This document shows positions 15,853-25,005 of a DNA stretch of 34,701 bases, piece after piece (the stretch's first letter is position 1; the number at the start of each line of letters is the position of its first letter). Made by a program: the position numbers and the translations under genes. The notes beneath the pieces were generated by a model that was given only the letters and a program-made list of their open reading frames with translations, ran no database searches and was not told where the DNA came from. Where the stretch lies: positions 1 through 34,701 of the forward strand of contig CANLEQ010000032.1 in NCBI GenBank assembly GCA_947489705.1. Reading direction: 5' to 3'. The stretch comes from an uncultured Paracoccaceae bacterium (GTDB lineage Bacteria; Pseudomonadota; Alphaproteobacteria; Rhodobacterales; Rhodobacteraceae).

Positions 15853-16787
15853 GCGCGGTCCCTCAGGATCCAGAGCTGCAGAAGCGAAACTACAAGCAGG
15901 ATGGTGAACAGGACGACCGTCTGCGCGGCGGCATAGCCCATGTCGTAGGATGAAAAGGCGGTCTCGTAGATCATCAGCACCAGCGGCTTGGTGGTGCCCA
16001 GCGGCCCGCCGGGATCGTTCGTGGTCATGTTGTAGACCTGGTCGAATATCCGCAGGAAGGCGATCGAGATGAAGACGACGAGGAAGACGGTCGTGGGCTT
16101 CAGCAGCGGCAGCGTGATCTTGCGCAGGATCGCCCAGTCGCCCAGCCCGTCGATGCGCGCGGCCTCGTAGTAGGTGTCGGGAATGGCGCGCAGACCGGCC
16201 ATAAAGATGATGATCTGAAAGCCGAGCCCCGCCCAGATCGCCGTGACCATGATCGACGGCAGCGCGTTGGTGGTCGAGCCCAGGAACTCGATCTGGCCAA
16301 AGCCTAGCTCGCCCAACGCTCCGTTGATGAGACCGGTGGGCGGCGGCTGGTAGAACCAGCGCCACACCCACGCCATCGCCGCGGCGGTGGTGATGTAGGG
16401 CAGGAAGTAGAGCGCTCGCAGGAAGTTGTGCGCGAACCGGACCTTGTCGAGGTAATAGGCGATGATGAACGCGATCAGCAGGCTGATCGGCGTGCCATAG
16501 ATCAGGTATTCGAAGGTGTTGCGGAAGGTCTGCCAGAAGTTGGGGTCGGCGAACATCCGGCGGTAATTCTCGAACCCGATGAACTCGGCTTCAGACATAA
16601 GGTCCCAGTCGGTCAGCGACAGCCAGAACGCGTTGAAGGTTGGGTAGAACCTGATCACGCAGTAGAAGAGCACCGGGATCGCCAGAAAGCTCCAGACCCA
16701 CAGTGCGCTACGCGCGCGCATAGACAGGCGCGGGGCGGGCTGCACCGGGTGGGTCGGAACCGTGTCGGATGAGGTCGGGTGGACCAT
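15849..16787 (-). CDS. Sugar ABC transporter permease (MalF/UgpA type)
   Basis: The 312-residue membrane protein has a proline-rich cytoplasmic N-terminus, a first helix at ALWVWSFLAIPVLFYCVI, and the family's periplasmic segment with FIGFENYRRMF. The EAA loop reads EAARIDGLGDWAILRKITLP. The C-terminal helices carry MGYAAAQTVVLFTILLVVS. It pairs with the MalG-type permease. It lies 60 bases downstream of the binding-protein gene, separated by a stable hairpin. Confidence 0.9.
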   Translation of the reverse strand: MVHPTSSDTVPTHPVQPAPRLSMRARSALWVWSFLAIPVLFYCVIRFYPTFNAFWLSLTDWDLMSEAEFIGFENYRRMFADPNFWQTFRNTFEYLIYGTPISLLIAFIIAYYLDKVRFAHNFLRALYFLPYITTAAAMAWVWRWFYQPPPTGLINGALGELGFGQIEFLGSTTNALPSIMVTAIWAGLGFQIIIFMAGLRAIPDTYYEAARIDGLGDWAILRKITLPLLKPTTVFLVVFISIAFLRIFDQVYNMTTNDPGGPLGTTKPLVLMIYETAFSSYDMGYAAAQTVVLFTILLVVSLLQLWILRDRA

Positions 16788-16809
16788 GCTTCACCTCCGC
16801 AGGTCGTGC

Positions 16810-16835
16810 GCCGCCCCGAATCGGCCCGGGGCGGC
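16810..16835 (-). promoter_or_regulatory. Intercistronic hairpin between binding protein and permease genes
   Basis: Perfect 8-bp GC arms GCCGCCCC (16810-16817) and GGGGCGGC (16828-16835) surround a 10-nt loop. There is no T-run on the minus strand. In ABC operons such hairpins after the binding-protein gene commonly protect its mRNA and lower expression of the downstream permeases. Confidence 0.65.
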
Positions 16836-16847
16836 GGGTGTCGTCTA

Positions 16848-18098
16848 TCAGTCCCGGGCGGCGCCGATGATCGCCTGTTCCTGCTCGGCGGCCTCTGCGA
16901 CCGAGTCCGCGACCGGCTGGTCCTGCAGGAAGACGCGGTTGGCCATGTCGATGGCGGTCTGGCGCTGCGCGGCCTCGTCCACGAACAGCGTCGTGTGCGC
17001 ATAGGGCAGCGCGGCCAAGAAGGGCCCGTAGATTGGGTCGTTCATGTTCGCGTTGGTCATTGCGGCCTCGCGCCGCGCCGGAAGCTCGCCCACGACCTCG
17101 AGCCAGACCTGCATCGCCTCGTCCGACGAGATGTATTCGAGGAACTTGACCGCGGCCTCCAGCTCTTCGCCCTCGGCGCTGCTGCCGATGGCGTTAGCGA
17201 AGTAGCTGGCATAGTTCGACTGCACGCCCTCATCATTCGCCGGAAGCTCGGCCACGCCCCATTCGAAATCCTCGATGTCGTTGAAGGAACCCAGCCGGAA
17301 GGTGCCGTCGATGGTCATTGCCGCGCGGCCCGCGCGGAAGGCGGCCTGCCCTTCGTCCATGAAGCCCGGCGCACCGATCCCGTGTTTTTTCTGCAGGTTG
17401 GTGTAGAACTCCAGAGCCTCGGCCCCCGCAGCGTCGTCGTCGTAGGTGACTTGGGTATAGTCTTCGTTGTAGGGCACGCCGCCCATCTGGCGCACCAGCA
17501 CCTCGCGCCACCACTGGTGGTCCTGCCCGGCCATGTCCAGCGTCAGGCCCACGGTCTCGAAGTTGCCGGCATCGTTCCTGACGGCCAGCTGCTTGCCGTA
17601 CTCGACCAGCTCGTCCAGCGTCTCGGGCGGGCCGTCGATCCCGGCCTCTTCGAACAGGTCCTTGTTGTAGAACAGCGCCAGCGACCGGACGGCGGTCGGC
17701 AGGCCGTAATATTGCCCGTCCCGCTTCATGGCCGAGACGATGGGAAAGAACTCTTCCTCGATCTGCGCGGCGGGGAACGTGTCCTCGGGCAGCGGCTGGA
17801 TCAGGTTGCCGGCGATAAACTTGTCCGCCCAGCCATAGAACAGCTGCATGACGTCCGGCCCCTTGCGCGCCATGTTCGCGGCGACGATCCGGGTCTGGTA
17901 GTCGGCGTAGGGAAAGGTCACCTGGTTGACGGTGATGTCGGGGTTGGCCTCTTCGAAGTTCTCGATCAGCTGGTCCATCGCCTCGACACGCGTTTCGTAG
18001 ATGTATTGCCAGTACTCAATCTCGACCGCCGAGGCCGAGCTTGCCGCCGAGATGCACGCCGCGGCCGAGATGCCGGCCATGAGAAAATGCTTTTGCAT
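16848..18098 (-). CDS. Sugar-binding protein of an ABC importer (family 1 solute-binding)
   Basis: The 416-residue periplasmic receptor has a 24-residue Sec signal peptide (MQKHFLMAGISAAACISA..., cleavage after ASSASA). The mature part begins VEIEYWQYIYE and has the hallmarks of the MalE/UgpB-like class: GPDVMQLFYGWADKF, YGLPTAVRSLALFYNKDLF, AFRAGRAAMTIDGTF and a C-terminal ARREAAMTN. AGAGGA six bases before the ATG at 18098 fixes the start. It is first in the operon and divergent from the ROK regulator. The ligand is inferred from NagB, kinase and PIG-L to be an amino-sugar derivative. Confidence 0.92.
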   Translation of the reverse strand: MQKHFLMAGISAAACISAASSASAVEIEYWQYIYETRVEAMDQLIENFEEANPDITVNQVTFPYADYQTRIVAANMARKGPDVMQLFYGWADKFIAGNLIQPLPEDTFPAAQIEEEFFPIVSAMKRDGQYYGLPTAVRSLALFYNKDLFEEAGIDGPPETLDELVEYGKQLAVRNDAGNFETVGLTLDMAGQDHQWWREVLVRQMGGVPYNEDYTQVTYDDDAAGAEALEFYTNLQKKHGIGAPGFMDEGQAAFRAGRAAMTIDGTFRLGSFNDIEDFEWGVAELPANDEGVQSNYASYFANAIGSSAEGEELEAAVKFLEYISSDEAMQVWLEVVGELPARREAAMTNANMNDPIYGPFLAALPYAHTTLFVDEAAQRQTAIDMANRVFLQDQPVADSVAEAAEQEQAIIGAARD

Positions 18099-18207
18099 GA
18101 CGTTCCTCTGTTGGATGCGGACGCCCCTGTCCGGGGTGCCTGTTCTTGTTGCGCCGCGGTTTGACCTGCGGCCGGGTCGTGGCCGCAAACCTCATGCCCG
18201 GGAGGGT

Positions 18208-18252
18208 TATCTGTCAATATAAAAAGTAACTTGTCTTATTAATTTATCCACT
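18208..18252. promoter_or_regulatory. AT-rich divergent promoter/operator region
   Basis: A sharply AT-rich patch lies between the divergent binding-protein and ROK-regulator genes. On the minus strand it holds TTGACA (18212-18217) and TATATT overlapping it. A 9-bp palindrome AAGT-A-ACTT (18224-18232) lies at its centre. ROK repressors bind AT-rich inverted repeats, so this is the likely operator. Exact -35/-10 pairs cannot be fixed. Confidence 0.45.
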
Positions 18253-18305
18253 TCACTCTGCACGCGTGCCCCGGCACGACACGCTGGGAACAAGGGAAAC
18301 GTTAG

Positions 18306-19538
18306 ATGGTGATGTCCGCCGACACCCCGCGCCGCACGGCCAGGGGAAAGAACCCCAACCGCAGCCGCGAGCACAACCGCCGCGTCGTGCTCGACCTTTT
18401 GCGCAGTCATGGCAGGACCGGGCGCCGCGAGCTTGCAGAGCTCACGCAGCTGACACCGCAGGCTGTGACCAACATCATCGACGATCTGATCGCGGCCGAC
18501 CTGATCGTGACCGCCGGGCGCCGACGCGTCGCGCACGGCCGGGGCCAGCCGCCGCATGAATACGAGATCAACCCGGCAGGTGCCTTCACAATCGGGATCG
18601 AACTTGCGGTGACGCAGATGGTTACTACCGTCGTCGACCTCGCGGGCGCGCTTCTTCACAAGGAGGTGACCGCGATCGAGGAATGCGGACCGGACGTGCT
18701 TCTGCCGGCCATCGGCGACACTGTCGTCCGGCTGCGCGAGGACCACCCGGGCCGCCTGATGGGCCTTGGCCTCGTGATGCCCGGCCCCTTCGAGATCGAG
18801 GGCTTTTCCGGCGTCGGCCCGACCACCCTACCCGGCTGGGCCGGCATCGAAGTTGCCGCCGATCTGCGCGACCGGCTGGGCGTGCCCGTGGTGGTCGAGA
18901 ACGACGCCAACGCCGCGGCGGTGGGCGAAACGTTGCTGGGCGTCGGCAAGGAGATGGCCGATTTCTGCGTCGTTTATTTCGGCACGGGGATCGGGCTGGG
19001 GCTGATCTCGGAAGGCCGCCTGGTGCGCGGCGCCTTCGGCAACGCGGGCGAGATCGGCCACATCGTCGTCACCCCCGGCGGCCGCCTCTGCCCCTGCGGG
19101 CAGCAGGGCTGCCTTGAACGCTACGCCTCGCTGCATTCGCTGCGCGAAAGGCTGGCGGCCGAGGGCCGCACCCTGTCCATCGAAGACCTCGACACCCTGT
19201 CGCCCGCAGGCGATCCGGTCCTCGCCGCGTGGCTGGAAGAGGCCGCCGCTCATCTGTCGCCGATGATCTCGATCCTCGAGAACGTCTTCGACCCGCAGAC
19301 GGTCATCCTGACCGGCGGCCTGCCGCCCGCCTGCCTCGACGCGATCATCGAACGGCTGAGCTTCGGCCCCAGCGTCGCGCGGCGCAGCGATCGTGCCGTG
19401 CCGCCCGTCATCCGAGGGCAAAGCGGGCTTCTGACCGCCGCGCTCGGCGCCGCGGCGCTGCCGATGCACGACGCGATCACCCCGCGCCTCGACCTCTCCG
19501 ACCTACAAGAGACGACCCTGAAAGGATCTGCCCCATGA
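18306..19538 (+). CDS. ROK-family transcriptional regulator (NagC/Mlc-like)
   Basis: The 410-residue regulator has an N-terminal winged helix-turn-helix (about 18-80: NRRVVLDLLRSHGRTGRRELAEL, TPQAVTNIIDDLI). It is followed by a ROK sugar-binding domain with VENDANAAAVGE, GTGIGLGLISEGRLVRG and an intact zinc site, GHIVVTPGGRLCPCGQQGC. Because it is divergent from the uptake operon, it most likely represses that operon and its own transcript until a sugar or sugar phosphate binds. ATG 18306 and ATG 18312 are both possible, with a GGGAAA site before them. It overlaps the PIG-L gene by four bases. Confidence 0.9.
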   Translation: MVMSADTPRRTARGKNPNRSREHNRRVVLDLLRSHGRTGRRELAELTQLTPQAVTNIIDDLIAADLIVTAGRRRVAHGRGQPPHEYEINPAGAFTIGIELAVTQMVTTVVDLAGALLHKEVTAIEECGPDVLLPAIGDTVVRLREDHPGRLMGLGLVMPGPFEIEGFSGVGPTTLPGWAGIEVAADLRDRLGVPVVVENDANAAAVGETLLGVGKEMADFCVVYFGTGIGLGLISEGRLVRGAFGNAGEIGHIVVTPGGRLCPCGQQGCLERYASLHSLRERLAAEGRTLSIEDLDTLSPAGDPVLAAWLEEAAAHLSPMISILENVFDPQTVILTGGLPPACLDAIIERLSFGPSVARRSDRAVPPVIRGQSGLLTAALGAAALPMHDAITPRLDLSDLQETTLKGSAP

Positions 19539-21919
19539 CCCCCGAGGAACGTCTGGCCCGGGACGAAGCGTCCCCCGCCCTTCTGCGTCTGCACCGCGCG
19601 CTGTCGCGGCTGGGCTCGACCCTGACGATGATGAACACCGGCGCGCATCCCGATGACGAGCAAAGCGGCCTGTTGGCCTGGCTGCGGTTCGGGCTGGGGA
19701 TGCGCGTCGTCGTCGCCTGCTCGACGCGCGGCGAGGGGGGGCAGAACGTGCTGGGCCCGGAGCGGGGCGGCGCGCTGGGGCTGCTGCGCACGCGCGAGAT
19801 GGAAGAGGCCGCGCAGGTCCTCGATTGCGACATCGCTTGGCTGGGCTTCGGCCCCGACGATCCGGTGCATGATTTCGGCTTTTCCAAGGACGGCGACGAC
19901 ACCTTCGCCCGCTGGGGCGAGGACCGCATCATCGAGCGGCTAGTCTGTGCCTACCGGCGCGACCGCCCGGACATCGTGCTGCCCACCTTTCTCGACGTGC
20001 CGGGCCAGCACGGGCATCACCGCGCGATGACCCGCGCCGCGGAAACCGCATTTGCCCGGGCCGCCGATCCCACCGCTTATCCGCATCACATGGACGAAGG
20101 CCTGATGCCCTGGTCTGTGGCGAAGTTCTACCTTCCCGCATGGCCGGGCGGCGGGGGCACCTACGACGACGAGGTGCCCCCGCCCGAACCCACGCTGATC
20201 GAGCGCGCTTCTGGGCGTGACGCCGCTACGGGCGCCGATTTTGCCCGCATCGGCGAATGGTCCCGGCGGCGCCACGCCTCGCAAGGGATGGGCCAGTGGC
20301 ACGAGGTACCGCAGAAGGAATGGCCGTTGCACCTGCGCGGCGGAAAGGCCGAGCCGCGGATCACCGACGGTCTGCCCGTCACCCTGCACGACCTTGCCGC
20401 CCGGCTACCTGCCGCGGCGGCCGAGGTGACGGCAGCGGCAGATGCAATCGACAGCGCCGTGGCCGCCTTCCCGGATCGCAGCACGATCGTGGCTGCACTG
20501 GCCGAGGCCGACACCGCCCTGGAAGCGGCCGAAGCCAATCTGTCCGGGGACGAGGCGGCCCGCGAGGCGCATGGCCACCGGATCAGCGCAAAGCGGCGCG
20601 AGGTAAATGCTGCGATGGTCGAAGCCTCGGGCCTTTCGCCGCGCCTCGCCGCCTTAAGCCGGACACTCGCCCCCGGCGGCAGCGAGACCCTCACGCTTCG
20701 CCACGCCGCGCCCCTGACGGCGGCGTCGGAGCCGGCAGCGACCATGTCCCTGCCCGAAGGCGTGTCCGCAGAGGCCACAGTGGGTAAGGACGGCACCGAT
20801 GTTGCGCTGACGGCGCACGACGATACCGCATTCAGCCCGCAATTCCGTGAAACCTGGTCCAGGCTGGGCCGCAATGCCCCGCTGCACCTCGACCTCACCT
20901 GCACGCTTGCCGGGCGTTCGGTGTCGACCCCGCTCGACCCCGACACCCCCCTTGCCATCGCTCCCGCCGCCCCGTTCGAGGCGGAGCCGGCCGAGTTCCT
21001 TCACCTTCGCGGCGAGGCGCCTGCGCCCTTCGCCTTCCGCTACCGGGGCAAGATCGCAGCAGGTGAAACCGAACTGCCCGAGGGGTGGGCGCTGACCCTC
21101 GACGACGGTGCGGGGCAACTGGTGCCCGCAGCGGCCCCTGCCCCGGGCCTGACTCGCATCGCCCCGCGCATGAACGGTCGCCCGGCGATGACGACCACGG
21201 TGTCGCACTATCCTCATACCGGCAGCTTCAGCTATCACGCGCCCGCCGCGCTGCGGGTGCTCAGCCTCGATCTGCAGCTTCCCGAAGGCGCCCGGATCGG
21301 CTGGATCGGCGGCGGCAGCGACCGCACGGATCTCTGGATGCGGCGCATGGGGTTTGACGTGCGCAGCCTCGACCGGATCGAGCGGGATACCGACCTGTCC
21401 GGCTTCACCACTCTGGTGGTCGGCGTCGTCGCGCTGGCCGCGCGCTCGGACGTGGTGGCCAACATGCCGGCGATCCACGCCTTTGCACGCGCCGGCGGCA
21501 CGCTGGTGACGCTCTATCAGCGGCCCGATCAGGGCTGGGATCCCGAAAAGGTCCCGCCCCTGCCGCTGAAGATCGGCACCCCGTCGCTGCGATGGCGCGT
21601 TACCGACGAGGCGGCCGAGGTCACGGTGTTGGTGCCGGACCACCCCATCCTCACCACGCCCAACGCCATCGGCCCCGAGGACTGGGGCGGCTGGGAGAAG
21701 GAGCGCGGGCTCTACTTCGCCGCCGAATGGGACGACGCCTATATTCCCTTGCTGTCGATGTTCGACAAGGGCGATGCTCCGCTGACCGGGGCGCTCGTGT
21801 CGGCCAAGATCGGCGCGGGGCGGCACACCCATGTCTCGCTCGTCCTGCATCACCAGCTTGACCGGATGGTCCCCGGCGCATTCCGCCTGCTGGCCAACAT
21901 CCTGCGGCCCGAACGCTAG
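19535..21919 (+). CDS. Large PIG-L/LmbE-family deacetylase with C-terminal GATase-like domain
   Basis: The 794-residue protein begins with a PIG-L zinc-dependent N-deacetylase domain. AHPDDE (37-42) supplies metal ligands and the base, TRGEGGQN (64-71) follows, and GQHGHHRAM (157-165) carries the second set of histidines. Family members remove acetyl from GlcNAc-type groups (GlcNAc-PI, mycothiol and bacillithiol precursors). The middle is Ala-rich and helical, then beta-rich. The last 230 residues (IGWIGGGSDRTDLWMRRMGFDV, FARAGGTLVTLYQRP) look like a class I glutamine-amidotransferase-like or ThuA-like fold. No signal peptide is present, so it is cytoplasmic. The ATG overlaps the regulator stop (ATGA). 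It probably replaces NagA in this locus. Confidence 0.85.
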   Translation: MTPEERLARDEASPALLRLHRALSRLGSTLTMMNTGAHPDDEQSGLLAWLRFGLGMRVVVACSTRGEGGQNVLGPERGGALGLLRTREMEEAAQVLDCDIAWLGFGPDDPVHDFGFSKDGDDTFARWGEDRIIERLVCAYRRDRPDIVLPTFLDVPGQHGHHRAMTRAAETAFARAADPTAYPHHMDEGLMPWSVAKFYLPAWPGGGGTYDDEVPPPEPTLIERASGRDAATGADFARIGEWSRRRHASQGMGQWHEVPQKEWPLHLRGGKAEPRITDGLPVTLHDLAARLPAAAAEVTAAADAIDSAVAAFPDRSTIVAALAEADTALEAAEANLSGDEAAREAHGHRISAKRREVNAAMVEASGLSPRLAALSRTLAPGGSETLTLRHAAPLTAASEPAATMSLPEGVSAEATVGKDGTDVALTAHDDTAFSPQFRETWSRLGRNAPLHLDLTCTLAGRSVSTPLDPDTPLAIAPAAPFEAEPAEFLHLRGEAPAPFAFRYRGKIAAGETELPEGWALTLDDGAGQLVPAAAPAPGLTRIAPRMNGRPAMTTTVSHYPHTGSFSYHAPAALRVLSLDLQLPEGARIGWIGGGSDRTDLWMRRMGFDVRSLDRIERDTDLSGFTTLVVGVVALAARSDVVANMPAIHAFARAGGTLVTLYQRPDQGWDPEKVPPLPLKIGTPSLRWRVTDEAAEVTVLVPDHPILTTPNAIGPEDWGGWEKERGLYFAAEWDDAYIPLLSMFDKGDAPLTGALVSAKIGAGRHTHVSLVLHHQLDRMVPGAFRLLANILRPER

Positions 21920-22801
21920 GTGGCGCCGCCGCCGCCCCCTGCCACGTCCGAGCGCAACGACCCGGCCATCGGGATTGCCTGGCTTCTGACCGACATGGCG
22001 CTGGTGACGATCGTAAACGTGCTGGTGAAGCTGCAGGGGCAGTCTCTGCCCGCGCTGCAACTGGTGTTCCTGCGCGCGCTGGTCGGGCTGGCCGTCATCC
22101 TGCCGCTGGTCTGGGTCCACCGCGACGCGCTGCGGCACATGACGGCCCCGTGGCGGAACGCCGGGCGGGTGGCGTGCAATGCCGCCGCGCTCAGCGTGAC
22201 GTTCTATGCGCTGACGCTGCTGCCGCTGGCGCTGGTCAACGCGGTCGGCTTCACCCGCCCGCTGGTCGCCATGGTCCTTGCAGCGCTGCTGCTGGGTGAG
22301 CATATCGCAAGCCGTCAATGGGCGGGGCTCGCAGTCGCGTGCGCCGGCGTCGCGCTGATCGCCGCGCCAGGGCAATCGTCTCTCGGGCCGGTGCCGCTTG
22401 CGGGTTTGGTCGCCGCGGTGCTTGGCGTCGGCTTCGGGGCCATGGCCACAATTCAGACCCGCGCACTCAGGCATGAAAGCATGGTGGTGATGATGCTGTT
22501 CTACACGGCGGGGCTGTGCCTCTTCACCGCCGTCCCCGCGGTGGTGCTGTGGGAACCGCTGGCGCCCTCTGCCTATGCCCCCGTGCTGGCGATCGGCCTG
22601 CTGGCGCAGATTGCCCAGCTATGCTTCCTGCGTGCCTACCGCGCCGCCCGCGCGTCGGTGCTGTCCCCGGTCTCGTACGCATCGCTTCTTTTCGCGACGA
22701 CCGCGGGATGGATCGTGTTCAACGAACGCCCCGGCATAAGCTTCGTCGCGGGCGGCGCCCTGGTCGTTCTCGGCGCCGCCCTGAACCTGCGTCGGTGGTA
22801 G
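21920..22801 (+). CDS. EamA/DMT-family transporter
   Basis: The 293-residue membrane protein has about ten helices in two EamA repeats, with the characteristic LVFLRALVGLAVILPLV and a C-terminal GGALVVLGAALNLRR. DMT proteins export or exchange small metabolites. The start is a GTG immediately after the PIG-L stop codon, so it is probably translated by coupling. As the last gene of the regulator/PIG-L unit it may export a by-product of catabolism; the substrate is unknown. An inverted repeat GATCCA-TTT-TGGATC follows at 22832-22846. Confidence 0.82.
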   Translation: MAPPPPPATSERNDPAIGIAWLLTDMALVTIVNVLVKLQGQSLPALQLVFLRALVGLAVILPLVWVHRDALRHMTAPWRNAGRVACNAAALSVTFYALTLLPLALVNAVGFTRPLVAMVLAALLLGEHIASRQWAGLAVACAGVALIAAPGQSSLGPVPLAGLVAAVLGVGFGAMATIQTRALRHESMVVMMLFYTAGLCLFTAVPAVVLWEPLAPSAYAPVLAIGLLAQIAQLCFLRAYRAARASVLSPVSYASLLFATTAGWIVFNERPGISFVAGGALVVLGAALNLRRW

Positions 22802-22936
22802 AGGTCGGGCTGCGCCGGTAAACGACACGAGGATCCATTTTGGATCGATCCCGCGGCGGCCTCTGCAGCCGGCAGGGTCCGCGTATGGGCAGGTGGCCCG
22901 ACCCGAGGGGTTGCTCCTGCGCGGCGCTGAACCCGG

Positions 22937-23745
22937 GGCATTGTCAGGTTGTTGGCGTCATGGAAGCCCGGTATTTCGGTTGGATGCTGAACCTTGACGA
23001 CCTCACCCGCCTCAAGGGGTATCGCTTCCCGCGTACCGTTATCGGATACGCCGTCTGGGCGTATCACCGCTTCGCCCTGAGCTTACGAGACGTCGATGAC
23101 CTCTTGGCCGAGCGAGGGGTCGTCGTCTCCTACGAGACGATCCGAGCCTGCGTAGCGAAGTTCGGGAGCCAGATCGCTGCGAAGTTTCGGCGCGACCGGC
23201 CCGTTCCAGCCGACAAGTGGCATCTCGATGAGGTCGTCCTGAAGATCAACGGCACGAAGCATTGGCTGTGGCGGGCGATTGATGCAAGCGGCGACGTGCT
23301 GGATATCCTCGTACAGTCAAGGCGCGACACCGCGGCCGCCGGGCGGTTCATGCGCAAGCTCTTCAAAAGATGGTGCCTACCGCGGGTAATGGTGACCGAC
23401 AAGCTCGGATCCTACTCCGCCGCGAAGGCGAAGTTGGCCTCGGGCGTAGAGCACCGCCGCCATAAGGGGATAAACAACGCGGCCGAAGCATCGCATCGGC
23501 ATACCCGCAGACGAGAGAAGGTCATGGGCCGGTTCAAGTCGCCGAGACAGGCGCAGCTTTTCTTGTCGGTCCACGATCAGACCGCAACCATCTTCCGTCC
23601 ACGCCGTCATCGCCTCGCCGCAAATTCCTACCGCCACGCCAGACGAGACGCGTTCGAACTATGGACGGGCTACACGACTAAACTCTCGCCATGAGCGGTC
23701 GCCGGCGAAACCTTTTTTATCCACGCGAAATAACCTGACAATCCC
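22937..23745 (+). mobile_element. IS6-family insertion sequence
   Basis: The left end GGCATTGTCAGGTTG (22937-22951) and the inverted right end at 23731-23745 agree in 13 of 15 positions and enclose the transposase. No 8-bp target duplication is visible: the flanks are GAACCCGG and GCCATGAC. This suggests later recombination or deletion. The 135 bases between the EamA gene and the element hold no recognised gene. Confidence 0.75.
22960..23694 (+). CDS. IS6-family transposase
   Basis: The 244-residue DDE transposase has the family core. KGYRFPRTVIGYAVWAY leads the N-terminal part, with LSLRDVDDLLAERGVVVSY after it. The catalytic residues are Asp90 (KWHLDEV), Asp147 (VTDKLGSY) and Glu177 (NNAAEASH). 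The start is placed at 22960 so that the gene lies between the terminal repeats; an ATG at 22984 is an alternative. IS6 elements move by replicative cointegrate formation and often assemble arrays of other genes. Confidence 0.92.
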   Translation: MEARYFGWMLNLDDLTRLKGYRFPRTVIGYAVWAYHRFALSLRDVDDLLAERGVVVSYETIRACVAKFGSQIAAKFRRDRPVPADKWHLDEVVLKINGTKHWLWRAIDASGDVLDILVQSRRDTAAAGRFMRKLFKRWCLPRVMVTDKLGSYSAAKAKLASGVEHRRHKGINNAAEASHRHTRRREKVMGRFKSPRQAQLFLSVHDQTATIFRPRRHRLAANSYRHARRDAFELWTGYTTKLSP

Positions 23746-23748
23746 GCC

Positions 23749-23994
23749 ATGACGGACGTTCCCGAACTCCTGCTCGCCCACCACCTGAAGACGCTGAAGC
23801 TGCCGACCTTCCTGAGGGAATACGACACGCTGGCCCGCCAGTGCTCCGCAGAAGGACAGGACCATGTCCGGTTCCTTGCCCGGCTGGTCGAACTGGAACT
23901 GATCGACCGGGAACGCCGGATGATCGAGCGCCGGATCAAGGCCGCGAAGTTCCCGGCAGTCAAAAGTCTGGACAGCTTCAACTTCAAGGCGATC
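23749..23994 (+). pseudogene. istB: Truncated istB (IS21-family helper ATPase)
   Basis: The first 82 or so residues match the IstB N-terminus: ELLLAHHLKTLKLPTFLREY, VRFLARLVELELIDRERRM and RRIKAAKFPAVKSLDSF. Then the left end of the IS481 element interrupts it at KAI. The Walker motifs of IstB are therefore missing, and istA is absent on the left, where the IS6 element starts. The open frame to 24138 is read-through into the IS481 element. Confidence 0.85.
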
Positions 23995-25005
23995 TGTTTG
24001 ATCCCACGGTTTGATGGTGTGATCCTTTCGAAGGAATGGAAGGAAGCATTATGGGACAAGTTCGTCACGGGAGCGCCACGACCACGCACGCCGTCAGAGC
24101 TGCAATACAGCGATCGCAAGCTTCGCTCGCGGAGCTGAGCGAAGAACTGGGCATCAATCCGAAGACGGTTGCAAAGTGGCGGAAGCGGCAGACGGTCGAG
24201 GACCGCAAGACCGGGCCAAAAGAGCCGCGCTCAACCGTTCTGACGGAGGCTGAGGAAGCTATTATCGTCGCGTTCCGACGTCACACACTGCTGCCGCTTG
24301 ATGATTGTCTCTATGCCCTGCAGCCCTCGGTCCCGTATCTGACCCGGTCGGCGATGCACCGGTGTCTGCAGCGACATGGCATCTCGCGCCTGCCTAACAT
24401 CGAAGGCGACAAGCCGAAGCGACAGAAGTTCAAGCGCTACCCGATCGGCTTCTTCCATATCGACATCGCCGAGGTTCAGACGGTCGAAGGCAAGCTCCAT
24501 CTCTTCGTAGGCATTGAGCGGACGAGCAAGTTCGCCGTCACCCAACTCGTGGACAAGGCGGATCGCAAGACAGCGTGGGAGTTTCTCGAGCTTCTGCTCA
24601 GGTCCGTTCCCTATCGCATCCACACGATCCTGACTGACAACGGCATCCAGTTCGCCGAGCAGCCCCGCAACCGGAACACCACATCATCGCGGCAGATGCG
24701 TTTCGACATGATCTGCGAGGCGAATGGAATCGAGCATCGGCTCACCAAGCCGAACCATCCTTGGACCAATGGCCAGGTCGAGCGGATGAACCGCACGATC
24801 AAGGACGCGACCGTCAAGCGATACCACTACGACAGCCACGACCAGCTGCGCACGCACCTTGCAGACTTCATGGCGGCCTACAACTTCGCCCGTAGGCTCA
24901 AGACGCTTAGCGGTCTCACGCCCTACGAGTACATCTGCAATATCTGGACAACAAAGCCAGACAGATTTATCAGCAATCCGATCCACCAAATGCCGGGACT
25001 GAACA
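23995..25005 (+). mobile_element. IS481-family insertion sequence
   Basis: The left end TGTTTGATCCCACGGTTTGA (23995 on) and the reverse complement of the right end, TGTTCAGTCCCGGCATTTGG (ending 25005), match in most positions with conserved TGTT, TCCC and TTTG blocks. The element interrupts istB. The other half of istB is not found on its right, and no target duplication is visible. Confidence 0.7.

Noticed and set aside
16779-18164. 461-residue plus-strand ORF opposite the sugar-binding protein
   Set aside because: Antisense shadow; the minus strand encodes a full receptor with a signal peptide and ribosome-binding site.
20654-22474. 606-residue minus-strand ORF opposite the PIG-L and EamA genes
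   Set aside because: Its composition is dominated by Arg, Gln and His with no domain content, and it spans two real genes on the other strand.
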